Below, piece after piece: positions 37,092-45,887 of a DNA stretch of 64,000 bases. The notes under the pieces were generated by a model. The model was not told the DNA's origin. It did no database searches and saw only the letters and a program-made list of their open reading frames with translations. The stretch comes from Aeromonas lusitana. GTDB taxonomy: Bacteria; Pseudomonadota; Gammaproteobacteria; Enterobacterales; Aeromonadaceae. Position numbers and translations under genes: made by a program. The stretch covers positions 107,882 to 171,881 of the forward strand of contig NZ_PGCP01000015.1 in the NCBI RefSeq assembly GCF_002812985.1, given 5' to 3'. Within the stretch, counting starts at the first letter, position 1, and each line of letters begins with the position of its first letter.

Positions 37092-38090
37092 TTACAGCAT
37101 GCCTGGGATGCTGGCTTTCATCTCTGCCGGCCAGACGCCTACTTGCACTTGGCCGATGTGCTCTTTTTGCAGCAGCAGCATGGCGAGGCGGGATTGGCCG
37201 ATGCCGCCGCCTATGGTCTGGGGCATCTCGCCTGCCAGCAGGGCCTGGTGCCAGTCATATTGCAGGCGATCCTCGTCCCCCGTGGTGGCGAGCTGGCGGC
37301 GCAGGGCCTCGGCGTCCACCCGGATCCCCATGGAGGAGATCTCGAAGCTGTCTTCCAGTACCGGGTTCCACACCAGGATGTCGCCGTTCAGACCGGCAAG
37401 ACCCTGACCGAGATCGTTCTCGCTGCTCCAGTCGTCGTAGTCCGGGGCACGCACGTCGTGGCGCTCGCCGTGAGACAGGGCGCCGCCGATGCCGATGAGG
37501 AACACGGCCCCCAGCTCCTTGGCGATGGCGCGCTCGCGGCCCTTGGCGTCGAGATCCGGGTAGCGGCTCAGCAGCTCTTCACTGTGCAGGAACTGGATCT
37601 CGCTTGGCAGGAAGGGAGTCAGCTCGTGCTCGGCGCAGACCGCCCGCTCGGTGGCCTTGATGGCGGTCCAGATGCCGCGCACCGTCTCCTGCAGATAGGC
37701 CAGATCCCGGCGCTCGCTCGGCATCACCTTCTCCCAGTCCCACTGATCGACATAGACGGAGTGGATGGGGGTGAGGCGGTCTTCGTCCGGGCGCAGCGCC
37801 TTCATGTGGGTGTAGATGCCCTCGCCCGGGCCGAAACCGAAGCGACCCAGGGTCTGGCGCTTCCACTTGGCCAGGGAATGCACCACCTCGTAGCTGTGCT
37901 CAGGCAATGTCTTCACCTTGACCTGCACCGCATGCTCGCAGCCGGAGAGGTTGTCCTGGGTGCCATCACCGACCCGGCTCAGGATGGGGGCTTGCACCTC
38001 CATCAGGCCGAGCTGCTGGGCGAGTTGGCGGGAGAACATCTCTTTGACGAAGCTGATCTGCTGTTGGCTGCGAATGTAGTGCTGTTTCAT
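37092..38090 (-). CDS. asnA: Aspartate-ammonia ligase (asparagine synthetase A)
   Basis: 332 residues (E. coli: 330). It makes asparagine from aspartate, ammonia and ATP in the cytoplasm. Class II synthetase-like fold with [19 protein letters not shown] near residue 35, [28 protein letters not shown], and [14 protein letters not shown] near 295, all matching E. coli AsnA. Divergent from asnC, whose product represses or activates it according to asparagine; the 150-bp gap is the control region. The transcript continues into a highly structured 3' region. Confidence 0.97.
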   Translation of the reverse strand: MKQHYIRSQQQISFVKEMFSRQLAQQLGLMEVQAPILSRVGDGTQDNLSGCEHAVQVKVKTLPEHSYEVVHSLAKWKRQTLGRFGFGPGEGIYTHMKALRPDEDRLTPIHSVYVDQWDWEKVMPSERRDLAYLQETVRGIWTAIKATERAVCAEHELTPFLPSEIQFLHSEELLSRYPDLDAKGRERAIAKELGAVFLIGIGGALSHGERHDVRAPDYDDWSSENDLGQGLAGLNGDILVWNPVLEDSFEISSMGIRVDAEALRRQLATTGDEDRLQYDWHQALLAGEMPQTIGGGIGQSRLAMLLLQKEHIGQVQVGVWPAEMKASIPGML

Positions 38091-38243
38091 GGGAAATACC
38101 TGTCTTGAACCCGTTGGATGTAGCGATTCTTCAACAGATGGCGCACTAAATTCAATATTCGATAATAGAAATAGGCTTTACGTGTTTTTTTCTTCAAAAT
38201 AACAGCTAGGTTACTGAGATATCGTTAACGGGAGTACAAAAAA

Positions 38244-38705
38244 GTGCCGGAAAATTATCGGATCGATAATCTCGATCAGGCCATCCTCACCGCCCTGATG
38301 GACAATGCGCGCATCCCCTATGCGGAGCTTGCAAAACAACTGGCGGTCAGCCCGGGCACCATTCATGTGCGGGTGGAGAAGATGAAGCAGGCGGGGATCA
38401 TAGAGGGCACCCGGGTGCAGGTGAATGCCAAGAAGCTGGGCTATGACGTCTGCTGCTTTATCGGCATCAACCTCAAGAGCGCCAAGGATTACCCCTCGGC
38501 CCTGGCCAAGTTGCAGGCCCTGGACGAGGTGGTGGAGGCCTATTACACCACGGGCCACTACAGCATCTTTATGAAGGTGATGACCCGCTCCATCGACGAG
38601 TTGCAGACCGTGCTTATCCACAAGATCCAGACCATAGACGAGATCCAGTCCACCGAGACCCTGATCTCCTTGCAGAACCCGATCCTGCGAGATGTAAAAC
38701 CCTGA
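38244..38705 (+). CDS. asnC: Asparagine-responsive Lrp/AsnC-family regulator
   Basis: 153 residues, GTG start about 9 bases after GGGAG. N-terminal helix-turn-helix (about 5-60: LDQAILTALMDNARIPYAELAKQL, SPGTIHVRVEKMKQAGII) and a C-terminal RAM ligand domain with VVEAYYTTGHYSIFMKV near residue 95. Activates asnA at low asparagine in E. coli. The divergent pairing with asnA is the conserved arrangement and supports the symbol. Confidence 0.96.
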   Translation: MPENYRIDNLDQAILTALMDNARIPYAELAKQLAVSPGTIHVRVEKMKQAGIIEGTRVQVNAKKLGYDVCCFIGINLKSAKDYPSALAKLQALDEVVEAYYTTGHYSIFMKVMTRSIDELQTVLIHKIQTIDEIQSTETLISLQNPILRDVKP

Positions 38706-39026
38706 GTGGAATGGCGTTTACGCCAAGGACGGGAAGCCTCGCCCTTGCATGGGGTTGGTGCGGCTTGCCCGCTGCTACCGGGGCCAGGACTTGCTGACGG
38801 CTGCCCATTCACTGCCTGAGCGATGTGAGTTGCAAGGGGTTGATTGAGTGGGCTGGAGTCGCTCGGATTGTGCCGCCGACCCCTTGTTTGCGTTGCCAAA
38901 CAGGCAGTTCAAGTAGCTGTTATAGAGTCATTTTAAAGACTAAATACGATGTTTTTTATTTAAATGCAGCAACTTTGACTGCCTTATAAGCGCTGTGACT
39001 AGAGGGTCCAGACATGCTGGTCCCTT
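38706..39026. other. Spacer after asnC
   Basis: About 320 bases. TGGCGT-TT-ACGCCA (38712-38725) is a small hairpin just after asnC. GGGTCCAG/CTGGTCCC near 39004-39024, with one mismatch, may end the convergent solute-binding gene. No gene or RNA family recognised. Confidence 0.45.
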
Positions 39027-39791
39027 TCAGGGGGCGACATAGGGGATGCCGTACTTGGCGTAGAGGGCCTCGAGGCGACCGTCCTGCTTCATGCGCAGCA
39101 GCTCGGCGTCATAGGCCGCCATCAGCGCCGGGGTGTCGGCGTCGGCCCGGGCCTTGGTCCAGGCGTTGAAGTAGGGGCTGGTGCGCAGGGGTTTGGGCAG
39201 GTAATCGAGCTGACCCTCCAACTTTTCTTCCTTGATCTGGGCGAAGGCGGTGACCAGCGGCATGGGCACCAGATCGATGCGCCCGGCGATCAACTTGCGC
39301 AGTTGCAGCGAGTTGATGGGGATCTCTTGGAAGTGATAGGCCGGATCCGAGGCGGCGGCCATGAGCTCGGGGGTGTAGGCGAAATCCTTGGTGATGCCGA
39401 TGCGCCAGGGCTTGAGATCGGCCAGCCGCTCATAGTGGATCTTGCCCACATCCCCCTTGCGCACGAAGAAGTGCCAGCTGTGGCGCAGGTGAGCCTGCTT
39501 CGGATAGAGGAGGTAGGACTCCCGCTCCGGCTTGTAGGAGTGAGTCATCACCAGATCGTACTCGCCGGTCTCGGCGTCGCGGGTGAGGCGGGCGCCGGAA
39601 TCGATGAGCTCGATCCGGATGGGCACCTTGAGGGTACCGAAGATACTGGTGAGCAGATCCACGTCCAGCCCCCTTGGCTGGCCGCTGGCGTCCAGATATT
39701 TCAGCGGCGGCTCCAGGGTGCCGCCGATGACCAGCTCCTTGGCCGATAGCCAGCAGGGCAGCAGCAAGCAGAGCAGTAACAAGCTTCGCAA
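39027..39791 (-). CDS. Periplasmic solute-binding-type protein (SBP family 3)
   Basis: 254 residues if started at a TTG at 39791, which has AGGAG 6 bases upstream and gives a clean signal peptide (MRSLLLLCLLLPCWLSAKE). Upstream ATGs at 39830 and 39854 would put 13-21 charged residues ahead of it and lack such a site. The mature part is a family 3 binding fold: ELVIGGTLEPPLKYLD, GQPRGLDVDLLTSIFGTL, GEYDLVMTHSYKPERE, LKPWRIGITKDFAY, and LRMKQDGRLEALYAKYGI. No transporter genes adjoin it, so it may be an orphan binding protein or a sensor partner. Ligand probably an amino acid or small acid. Confidence 0.85.
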   Translation of the reverse strand: MRSLLLLCLLLPCWLSAKELVIGGTLEPPLKYLDASGQPRGLDVDLLTSIFGTLKVPIRIELIDSGARLTRDAETGEYDLVMTHSYKPERESYLLYPKQAHLRHSWHFFVRKGDVGKIHYERLADLKPWRIGITKDFAYTPELMAAASDPAYHFQEIPINSLQLRKLIAGRIDLVPMPLVTAFAQIKEEKLEGQLDYLPKPLRTSPYFNAWTKARADADTPALMAAYDAELLRMKQDGRLEALYAKYGIPYVAP

Positions 39792-39873
39792 ATCACATCT
39801 CCTGTGCACGCGGGGCAGGTTCGCGATCATTTCGGTATAGTGACCGGCAGACATGAAAGAGAGGCGACCCTGG

Positions 39874-40410
39874 ATGGCAAACCCTGAAATAGAAAGCGAA
39901 CTGGACGGTATCGACAGACTCTCCGTCTGTCTCTACCGTCTGGGCCTGAGTCTGGCAGCTTTGTTGCTGTTGTGTCGAGGGGTCAGTCTGTTGATCGGGC
40001 AGGATATTTTAGCGCACGGCACCTGGCTGACGGCGCTGATGGTGGGGAGCGGCCTGTGCGGGTTCTGCCTGCACATCTATGACAAGCGAGTTCGCTTCCT
40101 GTTGCAGGGTTTCGCCTGGGGTGGCCTGATGCTGGCCGCCGGCGGCGCGCCGGATGCCCTGGTGCTGGGGGCCGCGCTGGCGACCCTGAGCGGGTTGGCG
40201 TTCAAGGAGCAGTTCTGCTTCGCCATTCCGGGCATCCGGCTGTTGCCTATGCTGCTCCCCCTGCTGTGGCTGCTGGAAGGGCTCAGGCTGAGCTGGGCCG
40301 CCGCCCTGGTGGCCCTGGCGAGCGGGCTCCTGCTCATCTTGCTCAGCCTGGCCAAGTGGCGGATGCCGCTGCATTTTGATATCGGGGATCGCAGCCGCTA
40401 CCAGCTCTAG
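39874..40410 (+). CDS. DUF2301-type integral membrane protein
   Basis: 178 residues from the ATG of MANPEIESELDG; an ATG 7 codons earlier is possible. After ESELDGIDRLSVCLYRLGLSL come five or six membrane segments and a conserved-looking FKEQFCFAIPGIRLLP. It resembles the DUF2301 family of small inner membrane proteins with no known role. The gene overlaps the end of the convergent CBS-domain gene by four bases. Start of the gene is divergent from the solute-binding protein gene. Confidence 0.75.
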   Translation: MANPEIESELDGIDRLSVCLYRLGLSLAALLLLCRGVSLLIGQDILAHGTWLTALMVGSGLCGFCLHIYDKRVRFLLQGFAWGGLMLAAGGAPDALVLGAALATLSGLAFKEQFCFAIPGIRLLPMLLPLLWLLEGLRLSWAAALVALASGLLLILLSLAKWRMPLHFDIGDRSRYQL

Positions 40411-40811
40411 GTGGCCTGGCACTGCTTGAGCTGCTGGTTGAGCGCCCGCATCACCTGCCGGCGGCTGATGAGGCCGAGCACCTTGCCCTGTTGCAGCACC
40501 GGGTAGATCTTGGGTCTGGCCCCCGTCATCTGGCGGGCCAGGTCCAGAATGCTTTCATCCGGGTCGATTGAGAGCGGGGTGTGATTCATCAGATCCGCCA
40601 CCCGGGTGCGGCTGTCGCAGTGATAGCTGCCGGTGAGCAGGCTGGGAATGCAGTCCTGCTCGGACAGAAAACCGACCAGTTGGCGGCGCTCGTCCAGCAC
40701 CGGCAGGCCGCTCAATCCTGAGTGATGCAACTGGTCCAGCGCCTCGGCGAGACTGAGCTCCGGGCTGAGGAAATGGGTGAGACGCTGCATATGATCGCGA
40801 ACTTGTAGCAT
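40407..40811 (-). CDS. Protein of two CBS domains
   Basis: 134 residues from an ATG with GGAG at 7 bases (MLQVRDHMQRLT); an ATG four codons earlier is also possible. Two CBS motifs cover the protein: about 5-60 (LSLAEALDQLHHSGLSGLPVLDERRQLVGFLSEQD) and 70-130 (VADLMNHTPLSIDPDESILDLARQM, IYPVLQQGKVLGLISRRQVMRAL). Paired CBS domains bind adenine nucleotides or related ligands and regulate partners; no enzyme domain is attached. Related stand-alone CBS proteins are common in Aeromonas relatives and vibrios. Target unknown. Confidence 0.9.
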   Translation of the reverse strand: MLQVRDHMQRLTHFLSPELSLAEALDQLHHSGLSGLPVLDERRQLVGFLSEQDCIPSLLTGSYHCDSRTRVADLMNHTPLSIDPDESILDLARQMTGARPKIYPVLQQGKVLGLISRRQVMRALNQQLKQCQAT

Positions 40812-40967
40812 GATGGGCTCCATGAGGGTCAATGGGGCCACTATGCCCGCCGCCGACCGGGTGGGCCAATGGGTTTGGCCGCAGGCATTGATAGGCCATT
40901 GGCGGCCTTGGCAATTCGGGCCGTTCAGATCGCGCCGGGATGGCGTGACAACAGACAAGGAGAGGAC

Positions 40968-41672
40968 ATGCGTGCATTGGTGACGGGCTGTGGCCGCCGG
41001 CTGGGTTTTTATCTGTGCGAGCAGCTGGTGGCATCGGGTTGGCAGGTGACGGGCAGCTATCGCAGCGAACGCCCGGAACTGGCGCAGCTGCGCGCCCTGG
41101 GGGTGGAGCTGGTGCAGGCAGATTTTGCCCGCGAGGGCGGGGTCGATGGGCTGATCGCGGCGCTGAGTGCCCACGAGGATCTGGCGCTCGTCATCCACAA
41201 CGCCTCGGCGTTCGAGCCCCAGGCGGAGGATCCGGCGCTGCAGCGCGAGCAGTTCGACCGCTTCTACCGGGTGCATATGGCCGCGCCCTTTGCGCTCAAT
41301 CACGCGCTGGCGCCCCAACTGGCCCGCCAACCCAATGCCAGCATCATCCACATCACCGACATCTATATCCACGCCTCGGCCCCCCAGTTTGCCGCCTATG
41401 TGGCGACCAAGGCGGGGGCCCATTCCCTTGCCATGAGCTTCGCCCGCGAGCTGGCGCCCGCGGTGCGGGTCAACACCATAGAGCCGGGCCCCATACTGTT
41501 TCTCGACGAGCATGGGGACGCCTGGCGCCAGCAGGTGCTGGCCAAGACGCCGCTGGCGCGGGAAGGGGGGCTGGAACCCATCTGGCAGGCGGTCAAATTA
41601 TTGATGGAAAACGACTATATGACGGGGGCCAGCATACGGGTGGACGGTGGCCGCTCCCTAGCGGTGATCTGA
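40968..41672 (+). CDS. folM: Dihydromonapterin reductase / FolM-type short-chain dehydrogenase
   Basis: 234 residues from ATG after AGGAGAGG. A short-chain dehydrogenase with the arginine-containing cofactor motif TGCGRRLG near residue 7, HNASAFEP near 78, catalytic tyrosine and lysine in YVATKAG near 144, and EPGPILF. This variant is typical of NADPH-dependent pteridine reductases. FolM reduces dihydromonapterin and, weakly, dihydrofolate. The neighbouring folK-type gene, convergent with it, supports a pterin role. Confidence 0.88.
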   Translation: MRALVTGCGRRLGFYLCEQLVASGWQVTGSYRSERPELAQLRALGVELVQADFAREGGVDGLIAALSAHEDLALVIHNASAFEPQAEDPALQREQFDRFYRVHMAAPFALNHALAPQLARQPNASIIHITDIYIHASAPQFAAYVATKAGAHSLAMSFARELAPAVRVNTIEPGPILFLDEHGDAWRQQVLAKTPLAREGGLEPIWQAVKLLMENDYMTGASIRVDGGRSLAVI

Positions 41673-41678
41673 GTGAAA

Positions 41679-41700
41679 CCAGTGCCCGGGCGGGCACTGG
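41679..41700 (+). terminator. Hairpin after folM
   Basis: CCAGTGCCC (41679-41687), GGGC loop, GGGCACTGG (41692-41700). Perfect 9-bp stem without T-run. Confidence 0.55.
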
Positions 41701-41711
41701 GGAGTCATGGC

Positions 41712-41741
41712 TCGAAGATAGTCGAGGAGAGTCGAAGAGAG
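41712..41741. repeat. Three 10-bp tandem repeats between folM and folK
   Basis: TCGAAGATAG (41712-41721), TCGAGGAGAG (41722-41731), TCGAAGAGAG (41732-41741), ending 10 bases before the folK stop on the opposite strand. Confidence 0.75.
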
Positions 41742-41750
41742 TGGCTGGGG

Positions 41751-42296
41751 TTACTGGCGCGGCAGATCGGGATGGTGGGGATCCGTCACCGGCTGGACTA
41801 TGGTTGCCTGGCGCTCTTCCGACGGCTGCCAGAGATGGACAGGTTGCTGGCCAAAGAGCGGCTCTGCAAACACCTTGCTGGTGTGCAGGCGCAGCGTCAC
41901 CTTGTGATCGCGCACCTGACCCAGGCCATAGCACTCGGCCAGCAGCTCGCCAAGGTAGCTGTCGACCCCAGCCCCGGCGAAGTCATCGCTTTGGCCCTGT
42001 GCCAGGATATCGATGTCGAGCGGCCTGTCCGTCACCTTGCACAGGGGGTTGCCCCGATCCCGGCCATGGGTCAGCTCCATGGAGACGAATTCGGCTTTCA
42101 GCTGAGCCTGGGACAACTCGCTCTCGATGATGAACAGGCAGTTGAGGAAGTCGTGACGGGATTGCATGCCCACCGGCTTGGTCTGGATCACCGAGCTCAG
42201 GCGCAGGTGACCGAAGCGCGCCAGCAGTTCTCCTACGGCCTGGCTGACATGCTGGGCGGGGTCAAGATTTGATCCAATACTACAGAGGTAGAACAT
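41751..42296 (-). CDS. folK: 6-hydroxymethyl-7,8-dihydropterin pyrophosphokinase family protein
   Basis: 181 residues. HPPK signatures: YLCSIGSNLDP at the N-terminus, FLNCLFIIES near 50, and RPLDIDIL near 92, the last holding metal-binding aspartates. The family transfers pyrophosphate from ATP to hydroxymethyl-dihydropterin in folate synthesis. The housekeeping folK of gammaproteobacteria lies beside pcnB and panBC, so this copy beside folM is probably a second one, perhaps for a modified pterin; that is inference. The C-terminal 40 residues (HTSKVFAEPLFGQQPVHLWQ) are less conserved. Confidence 0.85.
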   Translation of the reverse strand: MFYLCSIGSNLDPAQHVSQAVGELLARFGHLRLSSVIQTKPVGMQSRHDFLNCLFIIESELSQAQLKAEFVSMELTHGRDRGNPLCKVTDRPLDIDILAQGQSDDFAGAGVDSYLGELLAECYGLGQVRDHKVTLRLHTSKVFAEPLFGQQPVHLWQPSEERQATIVQPVTDPHHPDLPRQ

Positions 42297-42422
42297 GCTT
42301 TCCGTTTCCTTGGACTGGGCTCATCTGAAATATATACGTAGCTCACGGTTATCGAATTTACTATGAATTAACATGACTTTATCTGTTGTGATCCATCTCT
42401 GATTGGCAGAAAGGAGGTTCAT

Positions 42423-42515
42423 ATGAGTGTTGAACTGAAATGGGCGCTGTTGACCGCCTCCGGGGCGCTGGCGTTTATCTTGATCATCTGTGCGGCATCT
42501 GTCGGATTGGCGTGA
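42423..42515 (+). CDS. 30-residue single-span membrane peptide
   Basis: The ATG follows AAAGGAGG with ideal spacing, one of the strongest ribosome sites in the window. The peptide begins MSVELKWALL and has one hydrophobic segment of about 20 residues (GALAFILIICAASVGLA) to its end, so it would sit in the inner membrane. A perfect terminator lies 20 bases after the stop, making a complete tiny transcription unit just upstream of glrK. I recognise no family. A ribosome site, compact hydrophobic frame and terminator together make it likely real. Confidence 0.65.
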   Translation: MSVELKWALLTASGALAFILIICAASVGLA

Positions 42516-42534
42516 TCTGCGTTTCGAATGAGAC

Positions 42535-42558
42535 AAAACCGGCCTTTTGGCCGGTTTT
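42535..42558 (+). terminator. Terminator of the 30-residue peptide gene
   Basis: AAAACCGGCC (42535-42544), TTTT loop, GGCCGGTTTT (42549-42558), then GCTTTTT. Confidence 0.93.
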
Positions 42559-42616
42559 GCTTTTTGGTGGAGTGCAGATATGCTGACTCCCCCATGATGT
42601 AGCGAGACAGTTCGAG

Positions 42617-44017
42617 ATGACCAAGGTACGGCCGCGTTCCCTGCTCCAGGTGGTATTGATAGGCTTCGTCCTGGTACTGATGCCCCTGGGGGGCATGATC
42701 TGGCACGACAGTCAGGCCCTCTCCCACCTGAGCCAGTTGACCAGCGATGAGCTGGAGCGTGCGGTACGCGATACCCGCCGGGCGACCCTGCTCACCACCC
42801 AGGCCGTCGATCTGGAGCGCACCCTGCGCCGCTACGCCGTGCTCGGGGATGATCGCATCCTCGGCAGCTATCAGCAGCAGCTGGCGAACTACCGCGAGCT
42901 GCTCGCCACCCATCAGCAATCCATCCCGGATGTGGCGGCCTACACCGACCTCGAGAGCTCGCTTGCCTGGCTGGACAGCCTGCAGGATCTGGGCAAGGCC
43001 AAGGGGGAGGCGGCCAGCCCCAAGTTCGATCAGTTCAACCATCTCAACCAGCAGCTGGAGGTGATCACCCGCAGCCAGGTTGACGCACACGTGGTCCGGA
43101 TGCGGGCCACCATCGCCGATCTGCAGACCGAGATCTGGCTGGCCAGCGGCTTCGTGGCCGTGCTCAGCCTGCTGCTGGTGTTGCTGTTCACCTACCTGAT
43201 CATCCACCCCGTACGTCAGATTGAGTCGCGGATCCTGAGCCTGGGCGCCGGTGTCGAACCGGACAAGCGCCCGGTGGAAGGGCCGGCCGAACTGGTGGTG
43301 CTGGGGGAGCGGATCGGCTGGTTGCACGACAAGCTCAAGGAGCTGGAGCAGCAGAAGTATCAGTTCCTGCGCCACGTCTCCCACGAGCTGAAGACGCCCC
43401 TTGCGGTGTTGCGGGAGGGGGCGGATCTGCTGTCGGAGCAGCTGGTGGGGCCGCTCAACTCGGATCAGCAGGAGATCTGCCAGATGCTGGAGGAGAACAG
43501 CCGTCGGCTGCAGACCCTGATCGAGCGGCTGCTGGACTTCAACCGCCTCAGTCAGCAGGAGGTGTTCAGCTTTACTGCGGTACCTTTGGGTCCCCTGTTG
43601 TCGGAATTGTCCGCAGAATACCGGCTGGCACTGGAATCCAAGCAAATCAGTGTACACTTGCCGCCCGAACCCATCAGCCTGCAGGCCGAGCCTTATCGCC
43701 TGCGGCTCATCCTCGACAACCTGTTTTCCAATGCGGTCAGCTATGGCGCCAAGGGCGGCCAGATCTGGATCCGCGCAGGGGTCGATGCCCATGGCAGCTG
43801 GCTGGAAGTGGCCAACGAAGGGCCCAGCATCCCGCTGGCCGAGCGGGAGCGGATCTTCGAGCCGTTCGAGCAGGGCAGCATAGTGCGCCAGGGCCTGTTG
43901 AAGGGGTCCGGAATGGGTCTCTCCATCGCCCGCGAATCGGCCATGAGCCTGGGGGGAGAGCTTAAATTGATTGAAGATGAGCAGGCGGATGTCTGTTTCC
44001 GGTTGACGCTGAAGTGA
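42617..44017 (+). CDS. glrK: Sensor histidine kinase GlrK/QseE
   Basis: 466 residues. First membrane span at about 10-30, a periplasmic helical domain to about 175, second span at 177-200, then a HAMP-like linker. The phospho-accepting histidine is in FLRHVSHELKTPLAVLREG near residue 260, and the ATPase domain has DNLFSNAVSYG (N box) and GSGMGLSIARE (G box). The block around the histidine and the overall layout match E. coli GlrK, which works with GlrR and QseG to control glmY-type small RNAs and envelope functions. It overlaps the start region of qseG. Confidence 0.92.
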   Translation: MTKVRPRSLLQVVLIGFVLVLMPLGGMIWHDSQALSHLSQLTSDELERAVRDTRRATLLTTQAVDLERTLRRYAVLGDDRILGSYQQQLANYRELLATHQQSIPDVAAYTDLESSLAWLDSLQDLGKAKGEAASPKFDQFNHLNQQLEVITRSQVDAHVVRMRATIADLQTEIWLASGFVAVLSLLLVLLFTYLIIHPVRQIESRILSLGAGVEPDKRPVEGPAELVVLGERIGWLHDKLKELEQQKYQFLRHVSHELKTPLAVLREGADLLSEQLVGPLNSDQQEICQMLEENSRRLQTLIERLLDFNRLSQQEVFSFTAVPLGPLLSELSAEYRLALESKQISVHLPPEPISLQAEPYRLRLILDNLFSNAVSYGAKGGQIWIRAGVDAHGSWLEVANEGPSIPLAERERIFEPFEQGSIVRQGLLKGSGMGLSIARESAMSLGGELKLIEDEQADVCFRLTLK

Positions 44018-44025
44018 AGCCAAAG

Positions 44026-44532
44026 ATGAAACGATTTGTTATTCCCGTATTGATGAGCCTGCTCTCGGGTTGCTCCCTGCTGCCCTCATCCAGCCTGACC
44101 GAGCCCTCGGATCAGGCCGTCGCCAAGCGGCTGGAGTTTGCCAACAAGGAGATGCAGGTGCGCCTGCAATACTCGGACTGGTTGCTGGCCAGCCATCCCC
44201 AGCAGCGGGTGCAGGAGCGCCAGCGTTTGAAGGGTGCCAGCGATCTCGAGAGCCGGGTCAGCCTGGCCATGGTCAACACCCATCCGTCCGAGTCGGTGGC
44301 GAGCCGCCGGGCCGGGCTGGATCAGCTCAAGGCTTTGTTGCCCGAGCTCGGCCTGGATGCCCAGGCCTTCCTGCGCAGCTGGATTGCCCTCGGCGAGGAA
44401 CTGCTGGCCCGTGACAGCCGGCGTGACGATCAGAGTCAGGAGGTGCAACGCCTGCGCCGCCAGATTGAACAACTCTCCGCCATCGACGAGCAGCTGAATC
44501 AGCGTAAGCTCAACAGAGGGGCGCTGCCGTGA
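44026..44532 (+). CDS. qseG: QseG-type outer membrane lipoprotein
   Basis: 168 residues from the ATG of MKRFVIPVLMSL; a GTG four codons earlier overlaps the glrK stop. The lipobox LLSGC places a lipidated cysteine near residue 16. The rest is helical and charged with no enzyme motif. In enterobacteria QseG sits in the outer membrane and interacts with the periplasmic part of QseE/GlrK. Its place between the kinase and regulator genes is the main support, with lipoprotein signal and length. Confidence 0.82.
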   Translation: MKRFVIPVLMSLLSGCSLLPSSSLTEPSDQAVAKRLEFANKEMQVRLQYSDWLLASHPQQRVQERQRLKGASDLESRVSLAMVNTHPSESVASRRAGLDQLKALLPELGLDAQAFLRSWIALGEELLARDSRRDDQSQEVQRLRRQIEQLSAIDEQLNQRKLNRGALP

Positions 44533-44590
44533 CGACATCCGGGCTGAGCCATGAATTTATGATCTGCTTGGGTGCAGAAGGAGGTCGAGC

Positions 44591-45871
44591 ATGAGTCGGA
44601 TCCTGCTGGTCGATGACGATGCCAGCCTGCTCAAGTTGATGAGCATGCGCCTGCGCAGCCAAGGCTACGAGGTGGATACCGCCGACAGCGCCGAGGGTGC
44701 GTTGGACCGGCTGCGTCAGCAGCGGGCCGATCTGGTGCTGAGCGATCTGCGCATGGGGGGCATGGACGGACTGGCGCTGTTTGAGCGGATCCAGTCCCAG
44801 TGGCTCGGCATGCCGGTCATCATCATGACCGCTCATGGCACCATTCCCGACGCCATCCAGGCGACCCGCTCCGGGGTGTTCAGCTTCCTCACCAAGCCCA
44901 TCGACAAGGACGAGCTGCTCCTCACCATAGAGCACGCCCTGAGCCTGACCCGCCCCAAGCAACAGCAGGAGTGGCAGTCCCTCATTCAGACCCGCAACCC
45001 GCAGATGGAGCAGTTGCTGATCCAGGCGAGCAGTATCGCCGCCATGGAGGTGCCCGTCTTGATCCTGGGTCCCTCCGGCTCGGGCAAAGGCGTAATGACT
45101 CAGGCGCTGCATCAGGCCAGCAGCCGACACGACAAGCCGCTGCACACCATCAACTGCGCCGCCCTGCCCTGGGCCGCGCTGGACCTGCAGCTGTTTGGGG
45201 AGGATGGTCAGTCCGGCCTGTTTGCCCAGGCCCGCGGCGCCACCCTCTTCCTCGACGAGATAGGCAACCTGTCGGAGTCCTTGCAGGCCAAGTTGCTGCA
45301 GGTGCTGGCGGAGTATGGCCAGGGCACCCCTGAGGTGCGGGTCATCAGCTCCAGTCATCAGGATCTGGTCACGGCCATGGAGGAGGGGCGTTTTAGGGAG
45401 GATCTCTTCTATCGCCTCAACGTCGCCAACATCACCTTGCCGCCCTTGAGTGCCCGCAGTGAGGACATTCCCCTGCTGGCTCGCCAGGCGCTGGACGATT
45501 ATCGCAGTCGCAACGACAGCTGCGCCGCCCTCGGCTTCTCGCCGGAGGCGCTGGCCCTGCTGGCGGCGGCGGCCTGGCCCGGCAACGTGCGCCAGCTGTA
45601 CGGGGTGGTGGAGCAGCTCGCCAGCCTCTGCTGCAGCCCGGTGATCGGTGCCGCCATGGTGGAGTCGGCCCTGAGCGGCGGAGTGGGCGGCATCCCCTCC
45701 TTCAACGAGGCGCGCGCCGAGTTCGAGAAGGAGTATCTGATCCGCTTGCTGCGCACCACGGAAGGCAACGTGACCCTGGCGGCCAACATGGCGGGCCGCA
45801 ATCGCACCGACTTCTACAAGCTGTTGAATCGGCACAGCATAGAGGCGGCCAACTTCAAGCTGAAGAGCTGA
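44591..45871 (+). CDS. glrR: GlrR/QseF-type response regulator lacking the GAFTGA loop
   Basis: 426 residues. Receiver domain with phospho-acceptor D52 (LVLSDLRMGGMDG) and FSFLTKP. AAA+ domain with Walker A GPSGSGKG near 160, Walker B ATLFLDEIG near 217, arginine finger region GRFREDLFYRLN, and WPGNVRQLYGV. C-terminal Fis-like helix-turn-helix NVTLAANMAGRNRTDFYKLL. The oddity is at residues 201-211: LFG is followed by EDGQSGLF, where E. coli GlrR has LFG, then HARGAFTGAVSNRE, then GLF. The GAFTGA loop that engages sigma-54 is therefore missing, with nine residues deleted in frame. Such a protein is unlikely to activate sigma-54 promoters in the usual way and may repress, bind without activating, or act with sigma-70. 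Confidence 0.92.
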   Translation: MSRILLVDDDASLLKLMSMRLRSQGYEVDTADSAEGALDRLRQQRADLVLSDLRMGGMDGLALFERIQSQWLGMPVIIMTAHGTIPDAIQATRSGVFSFLTKPIDKDELLLTIEHALSLTRPKQQQEWQSLIQTRNPQMEQLLIQASSIAAMEVPVLILGPSGSGKGVMTQALHQASSRHDKPLHTINCAALPWAALDLQLFGEDGQSGLFAQARGATLFLDEIGNLSESLQAKLLQVLAEYGQGTPEVRVISSSHQDLVTAMEEGRFREDLFYRLNVANITLPPLSARSEDIPLLARQALDDYRSRNDSCAALGFSPEALALLAAAAWPGNVRQLYGVVEQLASLCCSPVIGAAMVESALSGGVGGIPSFNEARAEFEKEYLIRLLRTTEGNVTLAANMAGRNRTDFYKLLNRHSIEAANFKLKS

Positions 45872-45887
45872 TCCCAAGGGTAAAACG

